Shown here piece after piece: positions 28,095 through 29,378 of a DNA stretch of 29,378 nucleotides; the stretch's first letter is position 1; the number at the start of each line of letters is the position of its first letter. The stretch lies in contig CAXSDR010000039.1 of assembly GCA_964236445.1 (NCBI GenBank), positions 1-29,378 on the forward strand. Direction: 5' to 3'. This DNA is from CAXSDR01 sp964236445 (GTDB taxonomy: Bacteria; Actinomycetota; Actinomycetes; Motilibacterales; Motilibacteraceae). The position numbers were made by a program, and so were the translations under genes. The notes under the pieces were generated by a model that was given only the letters and a program-made list of their open reading frames with translations, was not told the DNA's origin and did not search any database.

Positions 28095-29300
28095 ATGAGC
28101 GTCGACAGCGAGACCGGCCGGCTGCGAAGCGTCCTGCTGCACCGCCCGGGTGCCGAGCTGGCCAGGCTGACGCCGCGCAACAGCGACCGCCTGCTGTTCG
28201 ACGGCATCCCCTGGGTCGCGCAGGCCCAGCGCGAGCACGATGCCTTCGCCGACCTGCTGCGCAGCCACGACGTCGAGGTCCTCTATCTCAGCGAGCTGCT
28301 GACCGAGACGCTGCACCTGGCGCCGGCCCGCGACGAAGTCATCGCCGCCGCTGTCGCCGACCCGCGCCTGGGACACGACCTGCGCGAGGCGCTGACCAGC
28401 CACCTGCATGGCCTGCACCCCGCTGACCTGTGCTCGGACCTGATCGCCGGCCTGTCGCGTGACGAGTTCGCCGCGCACTCCTCGACCCGAGCCGCGGGCC
28501 TGTCGTTCGCCTTGATGCACCACGAGGACTTCGTGCTCGCGCCGCTGCCCAACGTGCTCTTCACGCGGGACTCCAGCGTGTGGATCGGCGACCGCGTGGC
28601 CGTCACACGGCTGGCCATGCCGGCGCGTACGCGCGAGACGTCGCTGACCCGGGCGATCTACACCCACTTCCCCCGGTTCGCGGGCACCGCGCACCTCTAC
28701 GAGCCCACGGACGAGCCGCTCGAAGGCGGTGACGTGCTCCTGCTCGCGCCGGGCGTCGTGGCCATCGGGACAGGCGAACGCACGACCCCGGCCGGCGTCG
28801 AACGCCTTGCGCGCGCCCTGCTGCTGCCCGGTCTGGCACGCGTCGTCCTCGCCGTGCCCGTGGCGCAGCGCCGCGCGACGATGCACCTCGACACGGTGTG
28901 CACGATGGTCGACCGTGACGCCGTGGTGATGGCGCCGGGCACCTCGCTGACGGCGTGGACGCTCACGCTGCGAGGCGAGCCGGCAGACGCCGCGGCCACG
29001 ATCGAGGTCAGTGGCCCGGCGCCGTTCCTCCAGGCCGCTGCGACCGCCATGGGCATCCCTGCGCTGCGGGTCATCGACACGGCGCTCGACGCGGTCACGG
29101 CCGAGCGCGAGCAGTGGGACGACGGCAACAACACGCTGGCGATCGGGCCGCGTCTCTGTGTGGCGTACGAGCGCAACACGGCGACCAACGCGCGGCTGGC
29201 GGCGGCGGAGATCGAGGTGCTCGCCATCGCGGGCAGCGAGCTCGGGAGCGGCCGCGGCGGGCCCCGGTGCATGTCGGCGCCGGTGCGCCGGGACGCCTGA
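28095..29300 (+). CDS. arcA: Arginine deiminase
   Basis: A 401-residue arginine deiminase that hydrolyses L-arginine to citrulline and ammonia. The guanidino-modifying enzyme residues are visible: LPNVLFTRDSSVWIG, LEGGDVLLL with Glu/Asp, ATMHLDTVCTM with catalytic His264, DDGNNTLAIGP and the nucleophile Cys392 in GGPRCMSAPVRRD. The length matches the family. No ornithine carbamoyltransferase, carbamate kinase or arginine/ornithine antiporter follows, so the full fermentative ADI pathway is not encoded here; a stand-alone nitrogen or pH role is possible. A strong hairpin lies 23 bp after the stop. Confidence 0.96.
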   Translation: MSVDSETGRLRSVLLHRPGAELARLTPRNSDRLLFDGIPWVAQAQREHDAFADLLRSHDVEVLYLSELLTETLHLAPARDEVIAAAVADPRLGHDLREALTSHLHGLHPADLCSDLIAGLSRDEFAAHSSTRAAGLSFALMHHEDFVLAPLPNVLFTRDSSVWIGDRVAVTRLAMPARTRETSLTRAIYTHFPRFAGTAHLYEPTDEPLEGGDVLLLAPGVVAIGTGERTTPAGVERLARALLLPGLARVVLAVPVAQRRATMHLDTVCTMVDRDAVVMAPGTSLTAWTLTLRGEPADAAATIEVSGPAPFLQAAATAMGIPALRVIDTALDAVTAEREQWDDGNNTLAIGPRLCVAYERNTATNARLAAAEIEVLAIAGSELGSGRGGPRCMSAPVRRDA

Positions 29301-29323
29301 GACGTCACCCTTTCGGGTTGGAG

Positions 29324-29367
29324 CGGCCCGGGCGCTGCAGACGGGGGATGCAGCAGCGCCCGGGCCG
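29324..29367 (+). terminator. Strong GC-rich hairpin after arcA
   Basis: CGGCCCGGGCGCTG (29324-29337) and CAGCGCCCGGGCCG (29354-29367) form a perfect 14-bp stem with a 16-nt loop, just after the arcA stop. There is no clear U-tract, as is common for actinobacterial terminators. Confidence 0.7.
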
Positions 29368-29378
29368 TGAGCGGAACC

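Overview
The window is a gene-dense stretch of high-GC DNA. It suggests a Gram-positive actinomycete: polyprenol-phosphate-mannose-dependent mannosyltransferases, lipoproteins with lipobox cysteines, frequent GTG starts, a PxKF-type lipoprotein and many leaderless promoters. A member of the Micrococcales or Propionibacteriales is plausible, but the genus cannot be fixed from the sequence. No tRNA, rRNA, CRISPR array, transposase or integrase was seen.

Left part (1-8860). After the last codons of a gene cut by the window edge come a slipin (SPFH) membrane protein and a small envelope-glycosylation neighbourhood: a GT87 mannosyltransferase, a large membrane protein with an alkaline-phosphatase-like ectodomain, and an MptB-type alpha-1,6-mannosyltransferase coupled to a YciI protein. 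An aldo/keto reductase follows. Next is an accessory-looking kilobase (7243-8302) with nested inverted repeats and one NTF2-fold gene, then a conserved membrane protein of unknown function.

Central part (8817-24680). This is an almost complete purine-catabolism island. MocA-like and XdhC proteins mature the molybdenum cofactor of xanthine dehydrogenase. XDH itself is an FAD subunit plus a fused 2Fe-2S/Mo subunit. Urate then passes through uricase (pucL), HIU hydrolase (pucM), an OHCU decarboxylase fused to allantoicase, and allantoinase (allB). The glyoxylate formed at the end is condensed with acetyl-CoA by malate synthase A. No recognisable ureidoglycolate lyase is present. A CitE/HpcH-like TIM-barrel protein (DUF6986 type), divergent from malate synthase, is a candidate for the missing step or a related one. 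A beta-propeller lipoprotein, apparently initiated at AUC, follows it in the same transcription unit. A YiiM-like MOSC protein is divergent from XDH across three perfect 13-bp tandem repeats.

Right part (24681-29378). Two tandem CNNM/CBS (CorC/HlyC-type) proteins, a family 2 glycosyltransferase, arginine deiminase and a strong terminator hairpin.

Regulatory theme. At least ten genes carry a TANNNT-like hexamer ending 5-7 nt before the start codon, the signature of leaderless transcription in actinobacteria. In two divergent pairs the opposing -10 boxes share the same TA dinucleotide. A GATGTCCGGAC element lies upstream of both xdhC and the XDH structural genes. No purine regulator or permease is encoded in the window.
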